Shown here piece after piece: positions 37,771-49,501 of a DNA stretch of 64,000 nt (positions within the stretch are counted from its first letter, which is position 1; each line of letters opens with the position of its first letter). Source of the stretch: Nissolia schottii (lineage: Eukaryota; Streptophyta; Magnoliopsida; Fabales; Fabaceae). Made by a program: the position numbers and the translations under genes. A model generated the notes under the pieces. That model saw nothing but the letters and a program-made list of their open reading frames with translations, had not been told where the DNA came from and searched no databases. The stretch lies in NCBI GenBank assembly GCA_003254905.1, contig QANU01013949.1, positions 124,001-188,000 of the forward strand. The letters are read 5' to 3'.

Positions 37771-38955
37771 TCGCCCCTCGTTAAGGGGTATTCTTTTGCT
37801 GCTTTGAGCAAATTTTTGGGATGGTGTGGAACAGCTCTTTCACCATTCAATCAAACTTGTCTTTTGGAATCTACATTGGATGGAAAAGTTCAGTATTAGC
37901 GTTTATATGGGTGGGACCCTTATACGGATATACCGCTGATATTTTGTTATTTGCCGTATGAGTAAATTAGCTGCTGTTGTGGCTACCTTTTATCATTGGT
38001 TAAGATGATGTGGGGCTTTTTGGTGAGCCGAAAAACTGCCCTATTTCTTGATTATATTTTATCTTACTGTCTGAAGTTTGTTCGAAATATTCTGATTGTT
38101 CTGATTGAGAAGTATATGGCTACCACATGGTTACCATATTTCAATCATTGTGTCAATTTGAAATTTGGAGATCTGATCTTGAAATTCTAATGATGTTCAA
38201 GGACGTAATAACAGGCAGTTTGTTAAAGTGCACCTTGTTATCAAAAACTGTAGACACTTAAAAAGCAATGAAAATAGTAGTACAATACTCCTATATTTTA
38301 TCGAAGACCACATTGAGCAGCAAGCAAACGCATGCGGGTCAATCGCTGAATAGTAGTGCAATTGTCGCAATCTTGCTATTCAATTCAATATGACTCCATT
38401 TTTTAACCATAATATGAACACGAAGTGGTTTCAAGGCATCTTCAATACCGTCTATATCCTCATGGTCTAATCTCAAATAAGAATGAAATAGAGTCCTCGT
38501 ATTCACTTCGAAGCTATAATTTACTAACGGCCGCCTAATCAATTTGACTCTCTAACAAAAAATTGACGCTGAAACAAAATATTACAGGCATTTTTTTTCC
38601 CCGTGAAGCACAAACAAATCGACCTAGATGCAGCAAGCAAAGCAAGTGCAGCGTGGCAAACTGCTTGACCATTTGTATATCTGTCAGTAGTGAGGAAACC
38701 AAATCTTTTGACATATTGAACCACAACAGCTTCCTTAGTTTCACAGACATAGTCCGGTACTCCTTCAAGTAAAAACTATGAATATCATTCCTGTCAGAAT
38801 GTACCCGCCATGCGCTCCCTCCTTTCCAGCATCATTTACAATGGGAGAAAGTTGCCAGTATAATGCGAGTCCCACTTCCATACAGGCTGCTGAATAAAGA
38901 TAAAGAAACTTGTACAGATACAAGAGTGGGATAAATGCTTTTAAGACAGTATTTT
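37771..38955. other. Convergent 3' regions of pyruvate kinase and the membrane-protein gene
   Basis: The two genes end towards each other here, 1.2 kb apart. The region should hold both 3' untranslated regions. No other coding sequence is recognised. Confidence 0.5.
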
Positions 38956-41900
38956 AAACAAGTTCCATCTTGTTTGATGCATTCTCTTCCTGAAAGGATC
39001 AAGGTAGATTAGAAGTGACCAAGGACACAAACATGCCATGCAACAGGATAACAACCAAGAAGTCTAATGTATAAATACAAAATCATTACGATTTGAAAGA
39101 TAACCAGATCATACTCTTAGATCAATAAGGAATGTAACTATAAGCTACACAGCTATTGTCTTGGTGGTTCCAAGATGCCAGCAGACATCAAAATGTGAAT
39201 CATAACATCAAACTAGAACAAAGAAAGGCAAATTTAGGCTTGGACTACTTGCTAAGCAGAAAAAAGCAAAGGAGGGAAATATTAAGGCCAATGGCATGAC
39301 GCAAGTGAAACTATATTTGACAACAACTAAGCATTGTCCCACTATGTGGAGTTGGTTGCATGAATCACACAAAGCCATAGTGTTTTGTATTTGCATTTAA
39401 GCCAACAACAAGTCTGCCAATGCATGGTCCTTTGCATAGGGTTGTATTAAGCCGTCGACAGTCACTGTAAAACTTTGTCAAATTTTCATGACAAGTGAAA
39501 CTGTATTTGAGTTCAGAAAAAATATAAATGCAATTCTAGCAATAAACAATAGAAAGGCTTGAACAAATGTTGCTTTAATTGTTCAATGCTGACTTGATCC
39601 TTCCCTGTTATGATAATAAACGTAAATTGCAATGAATGGTTGATGGATACCACTGTAAGACAAAATGATTGGCTTCAGTTCACTACTATTGTGTCAAAGG
39701 CCTCAACAATAGTGCTTAAGCGGCCAAGCCAGGCTCAAGGGAGTTAAGTTAGATAAAGATTCAGATTTTGCATAGCAATCCAAACTTCCTAACAAAACCA
39801 GGTGGTTCTCCATATAAACTTTGTCAAGTAAAAGAAAATGCCAATGTTGGATAGAAGCTAGGTGGGAAAGTGACCAGCAATCACAATCTTATCAACTAGA
39901 GAATACGTGCCACTGGGAATAATTGTCAATAAAGGTTTGAAACAGAAATCCTGAACTAGAAATGATACAACTCCACCTCCTATGTGGTCACCCCTCTATT
40001 GATGAGAAGATGAGGAAAGCATACAAAATTATGCTTTCCTTTCTAACAAGACCCACAAACTAAAAACAGAATAGTGGATAGGTGAAGAACCATTTTATGA
40101 AGCTTGGAGAGAATGGGATATCCAAGAGAACCATGAGTAATTCTATTAAAAGATGGCATCCAGTCTTTTTGTTTTAACAAGACAAGCTAGCGACTTGCAT
40201 AGCCTTCTTATCACAGACAGAACTTGCTTAATCAAATTCAGTGAACCAAACAAAAAATTCCACCTTAAACACAGCCTTAACTATCCCAAAGAAAATTAGC
40301 AGAAACCAACTTTAATTAGCAGTTTAGCATAAGATTGCTTCCATAGCTGAACAGAAAACTTACAAATAAGTAAACAACAGGATCTACCAAAACTACTAGA
40401 ATCAACTAGGTAGAAATTCCAGAATATACAAGGTCACGGGGAAAATCTTTGGAATAAAATCCCTAACGGAAGTATGAGTTGTTCCAATTTTTATGCTCAG
40501 CTGGCTATTTTATAGGCATAATAAAACTTGACTGAAGGGTGAACATTCTCATAAAACATTCCAAAAACATGTAGCACCCCAATAGGACCCAAATCTTACA
40601 ACAAATACCATAATTTATACAAAATAACTAAACAAATTCTCTAAAATAATCACTACAAAGTTATTTAAAAATTCATAAATCATTACAACAGACTCCCATT
40701 CGCATCATTCAGTATAATATTTACTTGACCGAAATATTTGGCAAATTGTTGTAAATATAGTTCCTCGCAAATATGAGATCGGCATAAAAGAAGTTCTAGG
40801 CAAAGTGATACAGATTGACGATGTTGTAAAAAGTTAATAGACTACAAAAAGGCCAATGATAATCAATTACTTACATCTGCAGCCTGGAAAGATCTGTCCA
40901 TCAATGACTTGTGAGAAAATTCAGCAGCTGAAGTTGTCTCATTCTCAATAATGCTATGATTACACATCTACAATCATTGAACCAAACAAAGTGAAATAGA
41001 TAAAACTTAATGAGGTTTATTCAAATAGAGAATCAAATAGATAAAAGAATTTAACGAATTAAAGAATCAAACTCTTCCCTATTGTTAAGGTTCATGAAAA
41101 AATGAAGCACAAAAATTCCAAGAGATATCAGACTCTTTCATCGTAACGAAAATTGTACGTAGGAATGCAATAAATGGGGCAGGGGCCTCTCCTTGCCACC
41201 ACAATCTTACAATAGGGAAGTGAAGAATAGAGTTAAAATATGAAGATTGATTTCATCAATGGGTGTGGTATCTAAGCCATCCTAATATCACTATTGGGCC
41301 CACCTGCATATGTTCATTCCTGAAAAGTTCACGCTCTAGATAATCTTTCCTGGGCGTGAGAGGGTGTGTTAGAGTCTCACATTGCCAAGAGATAAAGTCT
41401 AGATAGACTTTATAAGATCAAGACAACCCCTCCCCCCTTGAGGTAACTTTTGGGTTGAGTTAGGCCGAATCAATTATCAATAGATGCACAAGAGAAAAAC
41501 TACAATTTCATCCCTGAAAATTTCGGGGTTTAACAAATTTGTCCGTAAGTTAGAAAACACATACAATTTGGTCCCTGAATTTAACCACATTACAACAAGT
41601 TAATCCCTTTGGGGACCAATTATGTTATATTCAGGGACCGAAGGTAGTTAAATTCTTGGACAAATTGTGTGTTTCTAATTCATGGACAAATTTGTTACAC
41701 CTCGAATTTTTCAGGAACAGAATTGTATTTTTTTTGGCAATCTGCAATACTGACTCCAAGCTAATTCATTGGTTGGACAAAATTGGTAGATCATGTATCC
41801 TTAGGAAAAAGAGTAATACAAATGCCAATGCTAAAAACAGCGGGGAAAATATAATGTCCTCAGAACAAAGCTCTCTTATCTTCTGAATCTTTTCATCAGC

Positions 41901-43335
41901 ATTTATGGCCAAGAAAGTTTCACAAAATTGATGTTTGGCAAACTGCTAACTGTAAAGGACACAACTATCAACCTCATCTAACTCCAAACTTATTCATTTT
42001 CCGGTCGGAAAATATCAAAACATTCTGGAACTACCAAAGATCTCACTCTTAGCATGAATTCTGTACTGGGTTAGACAACCGAACATTTCAGAGCATGATT
42101 AATTATGTACAAATGGCCAATTATTTTCTTATCATGAGAGAAAAACAAAAATCAAGAATGATATTCTTTGGAGTGAAGTATACTATGCCTCAAGTGCACC
42201 ACATGCAGTTTATTGAAATTGGTGATGCATCAAGAATACATCCAACAGTCATTAAAGCGTAAATTATTTAGCCTACCCCAAATGATTTGTTATCTTGACC
42301 ATCTTCGAACAGGGATGAGTAATATGTCGGATCATAGATAGAGCCTCCAAGTATCTCATTGGCACCAGATTGCTGCCTAGCTACTGCAGGTGTTGGAGTA
42401 GCAGGACTCAAGAAACTATTCCTTAAGTCAAGATCCATTCGAGAAGCTGTGTCCAAATAGGAAGCACCGAGCCTATAAATCTGAATCCACAACAACGAGG
42501 ATGATAACCTCACTACAAAACCGACGATTTGCATAGCCAGGGTAAGCTTCACCGAAAATACAAAAAATGACGTATAAGACTCCGGAGAAATATTCCTGCA
42601 AACACAAACAATGGCTTTCATCAGATGTGAACGAAAAACCACAATCACATACTCAAAATCACAATCACTCTTTGATTCCCTGAGAACTGTACTGCCAAGA
42701 TACATAGATTATATGGCTATCAAATGAAATGAATATTTGATAAATTTCACTCTCTCTCACACACGACTTCTTCTATCTAGTGAATCCCTCAGCAAGAATC
42801 ATTAATTCATTACACAATCACCTAAGGTTAAGAGCTAAAATTCAATAAGAGCTAAAGTTCAATCGCTCTGACCAAGTGTATTCTACAAATTAATCGAAAT
42901 AAGATTGAGGACGGACCAAATTTCGTGGCTGAAGAGAATGAACCAAGAGACATCGAGCAAGACGGCGCAGAAGAGAAGGAATGCATAGGTACGGCCAAGG
43001 GCCTGACTGCTACTCTCAATGGCAACCAGAGCAAACAACGCTATTGCCAGATTTATAAGCAGCACGCCATTGTACGAAGCTCCCAGCGATCCGATTAGCG
43101 CGCACCCAATCTAACATTTCAATTTTCACGCACACACGCGCACACACAAAATTAATTAATTAATTGATTAATTAATCAATCAATCGATTATTTCTGATTT
43201 CTTTGTTCGAAGAAGGTGAAGTAGTACCTGAATGTAAATGAGGACGACGGCGAATGACTGGAGCCTATCGTAGTCGCGTAACCATGGCTGAACTCGATCT
43301 CTGAAATTGAAACAGAAGGTGCCGCAAAGCGTCAT
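38956..43335 (-). CDS. Conserved plant multi-pass membrane protein (possibly AGTRAP-like)
   Basis: Five exons on the minus strand, 43335-43228, 43110-42917, 42595-42277, 40967-40875 and 38991-38956, join in frame to 249 residues. It starts MTLCGTFCFNFRDRVQPWLR. Hydrophobic segments at about 27-47 (LQSFAVVLIYIQ onward), 52-68 (VLLINLAIALFALVAIE), 75-95 (YAFLLFCAVLLDVSWFILF) and 107-132 (FFVFSVKLTLAMQIVGFVVR) suggest four passes. They are followed by a hydrophilic tail with LGGSIYDPTYYSSLFEDG. The layout resembles the angiotensin-receptor-associated protein (AGTRAP) family, which I could not confirm. A simpler model stops at the TAA 42268-42270 by reading through exon 3. I preferred splicing because two downstream exons (SFQAAD, then EENASNKMELV with stop) continue in phase behind good splice sites. 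Function unknown. Confidence 0.82.
41260..41475. mobile_element. Degenerate LTR-type remnant in intron 3 of the membrane-protein gene
   Basis: The segment has the layout of a common plant LTR: TCCTGGGCGTGAGAGGGTGT, GTTAGAGTCTCACATTGCCA, AGTCTAGATAGACTTTATAA and finally GGGTTGAGTTAGGCC. There are no internal genes and no clear ends. Confidence 0.5.
41494..41737. mobile_element. Foldback MITE in intron 3 of the membrane-protein gene
   Basis: Almost the whole 244 bp is one imperfect inverted repeat. The left arm TACAATTTCATCCCTGAAAA...AACAAATTTGTCC...TTAGAAA..CACA..CAATTTG is mirrored by the right arm up to TTTTTCAGGAACAGAATTGTA. The arms continue inward (TGGTCCCTGAATTTAAC against its inverse with CAGGGACCGAAGG) to a short loop near CCCTTTGGGG. 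Non-coding; a transcript across it could form a long hairpin. Confidence 0.88.
43146..43192. repeat. (ATTA)n tract in intron 1 of the membrane-protein gene
   Basis: TTAATTAATTAATTGATT and related tetranucleotides. The preceding CACACACGCGCACACACA is a CA/CG tract. Both lie between exons 1 and 2. Confidence 0.8.
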
Positions 43336-45384
43336 ATGTTTTGTGCGTATGCATATACACGCCACCGATTCGGTTCTCAAGGTGAGTCAATTGACGAGTG
43401 GGGGTGGGAAAGCGTGAACGGAAAACGAGTGCATGAGTGTGCGTCCTTCGCAATGTTTTCTCCTCCTTCTTTTTTGTTGTTTCTTGGTCTTCTTCTTCTT
43501 CTCTTTCTATTATCATATCATTTGGTGACGAGGGATTGCCATGTTTGGGGAGGGCATCAGCAAGGCACAGCGCAGCGAGAGTTTGTTGATGATGATGTTT
43601 GCAGTGGGCAGAGATGGCAACTTGGGATTCGTATCCCTCTTTCTTTCTTTCTTTCCACCTGTGAGTCTCTGTAACCAACTTTTCTTCCCTGCTCTCGCTC
43701 CCAAACCACTTCAATTTCCCTTGTTTGTATACTCAACATACATGTTTTTTGTTTATTTATTTTATAAATCTACATATATCGTCTTTTTTAGTTTAATTGT
43801 TTAACTGCGGTGTCATTCTATTTTCACACTCGTCCAATTAAATATTTTTATATAAATAAAAATTAATTGATTATATTATAATTTGATTAGTAGTATTAAC
43901 CGTCGATAACAACATTAAAAATGATGACAAATTTTTTTGAAGCATATATGTAGTTGGGAAAGAGAAAAATCTGCCTTAAGATGTGGGGAAATAAAAAGTG
44001 CCCATAAATGGACAAAAACTATTAAATATTTGAGGTACTGTGGACATTAAATAGATCATATAAGGATAAATTAAAAAAAAAACTAAAATTAGACCTTAAA
44101 AGAGAATCCCTTTTATTTATTGTATAAATTATGTGTTAGTAAAAATTTTGAGTTAGTAAATGTCTCAACTAAAAAATTATAACTGGATCATATTATTTTT
44201 TCAAAAAATTGGTCACCAATTAATACTTTAATAATTAAAAATGTTACACATAAATCATATGTTTGGGTAATTAATAATAATATGGTGACGTTTTTAATTA
44301 TTTAAGTATTTATACGGTGACAATTTTTTGAAACATTAATACAGTGATTGTCATAATTTTTGGGAATGAAATAGAGTTTTGCTAAACAAAATCAATATGA
44401 TTATGTACTCACAATACAAATTTAACATATAAGAATACTATTTGTACAATAAAATTTAGAATTTTGTTAAGAATAAAATAATAAAAAAATCTCATTCTTA
44501 TAGCGAATTAGTTGTAAAATTGTTCTTAAAATGAATAATTTTTATTATAAAATGAGTCAATTTCTCATATAACTCAAATTTCTTTTTTTGTTAATATTTT
44601 TAATTGGAATGAAATCAACTTCCAATTTTTATTTTTTTATACAAAAGTCAATTTAAATCGACTTATGTAGTATTATTGTCATTGATTTTATTTCTTTCTT
44701 TGTCCAATCTTTTATTTCAATTCAAAGTAAAATTAATTTGATTTGATCCAAAAAAATCAATGTATAACTATTATGCTCTTTTTCTTTCAAATTCAATTAA
44801 CATCTAAATCAATTTAAAAAATTAATTTTAGATGCAATCACATTTTGGAACAACTTTACAATTGATTCACTATAAGAATGACGTTTTTACATTGTTTTAT
44901 TCTTGAAAATTTTTCATAAAATTTGGATAATAATCCTACAAATTGCTCACAAAAGTATGGATCCCACCATTAAGAGAGAGAGAGAAAATGTGAACATAGT
45001 GAGACTCGTGCTTTTGTGAGAAAGTTATATAGTTATTGTCGAAATTTTATTGTTCATATAGCATTCTTAAAATACATATTGTGTATATACAATAAGTGAT
45101 AAAAATCTTCAAGATGAATATTTTAGTTCAAATTTCAATAAAATGAGAAAATAATCAGAATATAATTATTTTTTAGAACATTTAAAATAAGTAGAATTCA
45201 TGAAAATGTTTTTTTATTTGAAAATAATGAATATATCATATATCATTTATAAGAGATTAATTTTTGTTTTAGGTGCATCTGGGGCGCACGACTAATTCTT
45301 TCGCAGTGATGGGGTTTTAACATTTATGTGGTTTTGGGACGGAAAAATTCCCAAAATATGGGTTGGAATGAGAAATTACGAAAA
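43336..45384. other. Membrane-protein 5' side and AT-rich intergenic DNA
   Basis: 43336 to about 43720 is GC-richer and probably the promoter and 5' leader of the minus-strand gene; open frames there on both strands lack any family signature. From 43800 to 45270 the DNA is very AT-rich and I see nothing coding. Confidence 0.4.
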
Positions 45385-45605
45385 TATGGGGCAAATTTCT
45401 GAAATCACCACAGGGAGTGGCGATTTAAGACTCTGAAATCGCCACCCCTTTGGCGATTTCAGACTTAAAAAAAAAATTCAAAAAGTCTGAAATCGCCACA
45501 GGGGGTGGCGATTTCAGAGCCTGCGGCGATTTCATAAAAAAAAAAAATCAAATGTCTGAAATCGCTATAAGGGGTGGCGATTTCGGACAAGAAACCCATA
45601 CATTC
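45385..45605. repeat. Palindromic TCTGAAATCGCCAC repeat block
   Basis: At least four forward (TCTGAAATCGCCAC or near) and four inverted (GTGGCGATTTCAGA or near) copies alternate, in pairs separated by a few C/G bases (for example CACAGGGGGTG) and by poly(A) spacers. Each pair could form a stem of about 14 bp. The forward strand happens to stay open and encodes a SEIATGGGDF-like peptide, which I regard as a by-product of the repeat. Confidence 0.85.
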
Positions 45606-46075
45606 GTAATTTTTTTTAATGGACTATATTATGGGAATACAAATGTATTGAGACCATATATATGTAAAAAAATCCCAGTAATTAAGTTTACACAAAATGG
45701 TAGATTGCTAATCATAAAATGATTTTTCATTCTCATATATGAGGATTGAACGCTAACCTCTTTGTTAAGAGGAATAATGTGAGTTACCATCACGATATAC
45801 CTCATGATTAATAGAAATTAATTTTTGTACATTGTTATTAAAAAAAATGTATTATCATCTAATTATATACTACTATACGTGATATTTTTGAGTTAGTGGA
45901 GTAAAATCAATAACTTTTACTAATACCGACGTATAGTTGGAGATAGAAATTTGCAGTACATAAAATAATGCATTAAAATGGTTAATTGCTTTTGCTTCTG
46001 CATGCCAAACACATGGTGAAGCAGCGTCATTTTTTCTCTTTGTAAAATTAAAATAATAATAATTACAATTTATCA

Positions 46076-46077
46076 AA

Positions 46078-46110
<33 letters not shown>
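46076..46110. repeat. (TA)n(CA)n microsatellite
   Basis: About ten TA units run directly into about seven CA units. Confidence 0.9.
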
Positions 46111-46712
46111 ATTGTAGAGTTTTTCTACTACTAGATGGAAAGTACGGCTTCATTTTGAAAAAAAATGTTCTTTTCAAAAGTGGTTCAACTCATTGAGCTT
46201 TCTAAACATTGTTATTAACAAGTAACAGTGATATTATTTTGTAAAATAGGATAAAAGTGACTTTCAATAAGCAAAAATCACAAAATAGTATTTAATAAAT
46301 ATATTATAAATTTATTTTTAAAATACAAAGTAGTTAGAATAGAAATACATAATAAAATATTAATGAGAGAAAATTAATATTTTAATGGATAAAGTTATAT
46401 TTTCATTTAAATGTAAGATTATTTAATTTTTTTACATTTTAAATAATAAAAATTAATTTTAAAAAACTACTTTTGATATTTCTTAAAACACCTCATCTCT
46501 AATAAGTTAGGACTAAGGAGTAAAGGTCTTTACAAGTAAAAAAAAAAAGTGACTTATATAAAAAAAATTTAAGCCTAAAACCCAAAAAATAAATGCACCG
46601 TCAGGCGAAAATAAAGGTGCTGAACTAGACATTGAATAGACGCATCGTGGAATCAGCTTGGATCAGAGCATTAAGGTCACTATGAGACCAATCTTGTAGG
46701 GACCGAAAGTTA

Positions 46713-47585
46713 GGGTGAAGGCTACCCTAATATCCTGTGTGTATGGACATATGTCATATTAATTTAATTTTAAATAAAAAATGGCATTCATAATTTAAAG
46801 AATGCCACATTCCCATTAAACTTAAGTATTTTTGTCTTAATACAAATACAATTCTTCCCAAAATAACATTTGCAAAAATAGTCTCCCACATCAACCTTAT
46901 CTCTGTTTTTGGGAGACCCAAAACCTTATCTTTCCCATTGCCACGACCAGCACCCTCATTTCCGAAAACACAAACCTCAGCCCCAAACCCACGACTTCAC
47001 ACCGAAGCCCCAAAATGAAAATGGAAAGAAAAGAAGGAAAAGAGAAAAAAAAGAAAGAGGATCCACCAACGTCGAAAAATGCACAACCAAATAAACAGAG
47101 CTACTAAGCTATGGACAGATAGACACAACTACACACCCATAGCACCAAGAGCAAGACAATGTACTACAGAGAAATGAAAATACCTACACAGAATCAGCAT
47201 CCATAAACGATCCTAAATAGAAGCAGAGATCACAATAAGAGAAAATTCAACCATGAAACTTGGTATGAAAATGTCATCAACACAAAATATATATACACAC
47301 ATTCAATCAAAAAATGAAAATATTAAGGCATGAGTCTTAAAAGTTGCCTAGTCGTGGAAATGGGAGAGACAAGGTTTTGGGTCTCCCATACCATAGATAA
47401 ATAAGATTGATGTGGGGGGCTATGTTTCGAAATATTATTTTGTGAGGAATTGTATTTGTAATACAACAAAAATATAGAAGTTTAGTGGGAAGGTGACATT
47501 CTTGTAATTATGAATGTCATTTTTTACTTAAAATTGGGGGTATCATGACATGTGTTCAAACATAGGACACCATGGTAATTTCTAC
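46713..47585. mobile_element. Non-autonomous Mutator-like element (MULE) with long TIRs
   Basis: The left 250 bp and the right 240 bp are long imperfect inverted repeats. They share blocks such as CCCACATCAACCTTAT/ATAAGATTGATGTGGG, GGGAGACCCAAAACCTT and its inverse, and ACAAATACAATTC and its inverse. The ends read GGGTGAAGGCTACC and, inverted, GTAGAAATTACC. Immediately outside lie CGAAAGTTA (46704-46712) and TGAAAGTTA (47586-47594), a 9-bp target duplication with one difference. Long TIRs plus a 9-bp duplication are the hallmarks of Mutator superfamily elements. The roughly 370-bp centre encodes no transposase. Whether it carries captured host sequence (Pack-MULE) cannot be told from the sequence alone. 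Confidence 0.88.
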
Positions 47586-47594
47586 TGAAAGTTA

Positions 47595-48113
47595 ATTCCT
47601 ATAGAAACTTTAATCTCGTTGTTTCATAATTAAAATTTATGATATGTGTAAAAGATGAGTAATATTTTGAAATTAAACTCATCAACTTACTCAATTTTAT
47701 TAATGATATTAAACCTTTTTAAGAATATAATTAAAAAAAGTCAAATATCATTCATAAAAATAAATAAGTTAATAAACTAGGTCTCTTAAATTTTTTTTCT
47801 AACAGTTTTCAGTTTAGACCCAAAGGAAAAAGATTTCAAAATAATGGCAAGGAGTTGTAAATTATAGAATGGTAAAAGATTGATATCAGTCTATTGTTTG
47901 AAAACTTAGAAGAGAGGTAAAAGAGAATCCTTTTACTCATGGTTATAATACGAGTGAAAGAAATAAAAATTATATAGATTTAGTTTTTTTTCTTTAAATT
48001 TATTCCGCGACTTTTTATAACAAATGATTTTATTTTTTTCTGGGTAAAATAATAATTGAATCAAATGCAGAGAAATTTAGCACAAAATAAGCGCAGAGGA
48101 ATTGTTTTCATTG
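47595..48113. other. AT-rich intergenic DNA
   Basis: No gene, repeat or signal that I can support. Confidence 0.4.
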
Positions 48114-48383
48114 TTCTCCTAAATTCTCAAATTGGGAGACAACGAATTTCAGAAAATTGATGTCAAAAGAAAAAAGATTTATATACCCTCCTTTGTAATT
48201 TTGTTACGTTACAAATTATATTCACCAAACGCATTTTAAAAGGTTTGCTTTCTCCTAATTCCCCAAATTGGGGGACAATGTTCACAAGATTGATGTCAAA
48301 AGGTGGGGATTTATATACCCTCCTTTGTCATTTTGTTACGTCACAAATTATATCCATCAAACATATTTTAAAAGAATTGTCTT
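48114..48383. repeat. Two-copy tandem repeat (about 136 bp)
   Basis: Units start at 48114 and 48250 with TTCTCCTAA. Both contain AAATTG.G.GACAA, TTGATGTCAAAAG, ATTTATATACCCTCCTTTGT and TTTTGTTACGT.ACAAATTAT. They differ by scattered substitutions, so the duplication is not very recent. Confidence 0.88.
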
Positions 48384-49501
48384 GCCCTTCCATACAATTT
48401 CTTTAGTAGATAATTACTTAAACATTACTTAAGATCCATCTAAGCATTACATCTGATTTATTTTATCTATTACTTTTGTTAGGGAAATGGATTGATCTCT
48501 TCAAAGCACATCAATAATTAGTCAATATGTGACGGTCCGATATGTGCTATGTTAGAGTTTCACTTAGAGATAATATGCATTGTTGTGCGTCTTTGTGCAC
48601 TATTGTGCTTTTTTTCTTAAGTAGGGTTCTTTGTGTTATAGTGTGTTTTCCTTGTGCTCACTAAGATCTCCGATATGTAGTTATCGTGCGTTTCTCTGTG
48701 TCGCTAGGTTCTCGTGCTCAATGCCATTGTGAGTTATCTGACCACTAGGTTCCTCTAGTTCAAATGTTATTTGTGGTGCTTAATTTACGAAGTTTCCAAT
48801 TTTACTTTCTCTTTTATTTTTGTTGACCGTCACGTTTGAGCGCTGACTAAAAGAAAAAGATTATGGAGGATGGAGTAGATGAAAGTGATGAAAACAATAG
48901 TACAGCTTGCTTATTGAAAATTTGGAATCTAACCATCACAATCTTAAGAATGGTGACTGAGTTTATATAAAAAAAATATTGATGATTACTCTATATATCC
49001 TTACCAAGCAAATAAGGGTAATTAGCGATTACGAAGGAAAAAATCAATTTTCCTTACAAACCTAAAACCCTAAACACTATCTCATTTCTCATTTACGAGA
49101 TTCAAAATAAGAATTTTCTTTTTTTTCGTAACCATAGTATTTTAATTTTCTTAATTATTTTCTTTTTTATTTACAAATTTAGACAACGTGTCTTACCTTA
49201 GGCAATTATTTAAAAGTCCTACACATCTTCTATTACGTTTGTCCACAGAATTATCTGTATTTATCTCTCATTAGGGATTGGATACAACCATCTATATCTT
49301 TGTCAAAAAAAGTGAAAAAAATTAATCCCTTCGTAATCTCAATCCAATCTGCGTAATACATGTAACAGTCAAAAGTCACCAGAATTGGACGGACAAAGTA
49401 AAAACTAAAAACTAACTTGGCTTCCACAATCTGATTTGGCCTACAAGCCTAGCCGGTTGAAGAAGGGCGAACGCAGTGCAACCCACAACGGTGGTCGGAA
49501 A
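48384..49501. other. Intergenic DNA and probable RHIP1 promoter
   Basis: No coding exon is recognised. The last 100-200 bp before the ATG at 49502 should contain the promoter and 5' leader of the RHIP1-like gene. Confidence 0.4.

Noticed and set aside
43265-43804. Several overlapping open frames on both strands
   Set aside because: They overlap the promoter and first exon of the membrane-protein gene; low-complexity Lys/Glu or Phe/Leu content without any family signature.
45385-45605. CRISPR-like array
   Set aside because: Copies alternate in orientation, spacers are poly(A), and the genome is a plant's. No cas genes.
45450-45722. Open frame of 90 codons with SEIATGGGDF-like peptides
   Set aside because: It arises from the palindromic repeat units and poly(A) spacers; no start context, domain or splice structure supports a gene.
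49436-49501. Extended N-terminus for RHIP1
   Set aside because: It begins with TTG; the first in-frame ATG is at 49502.
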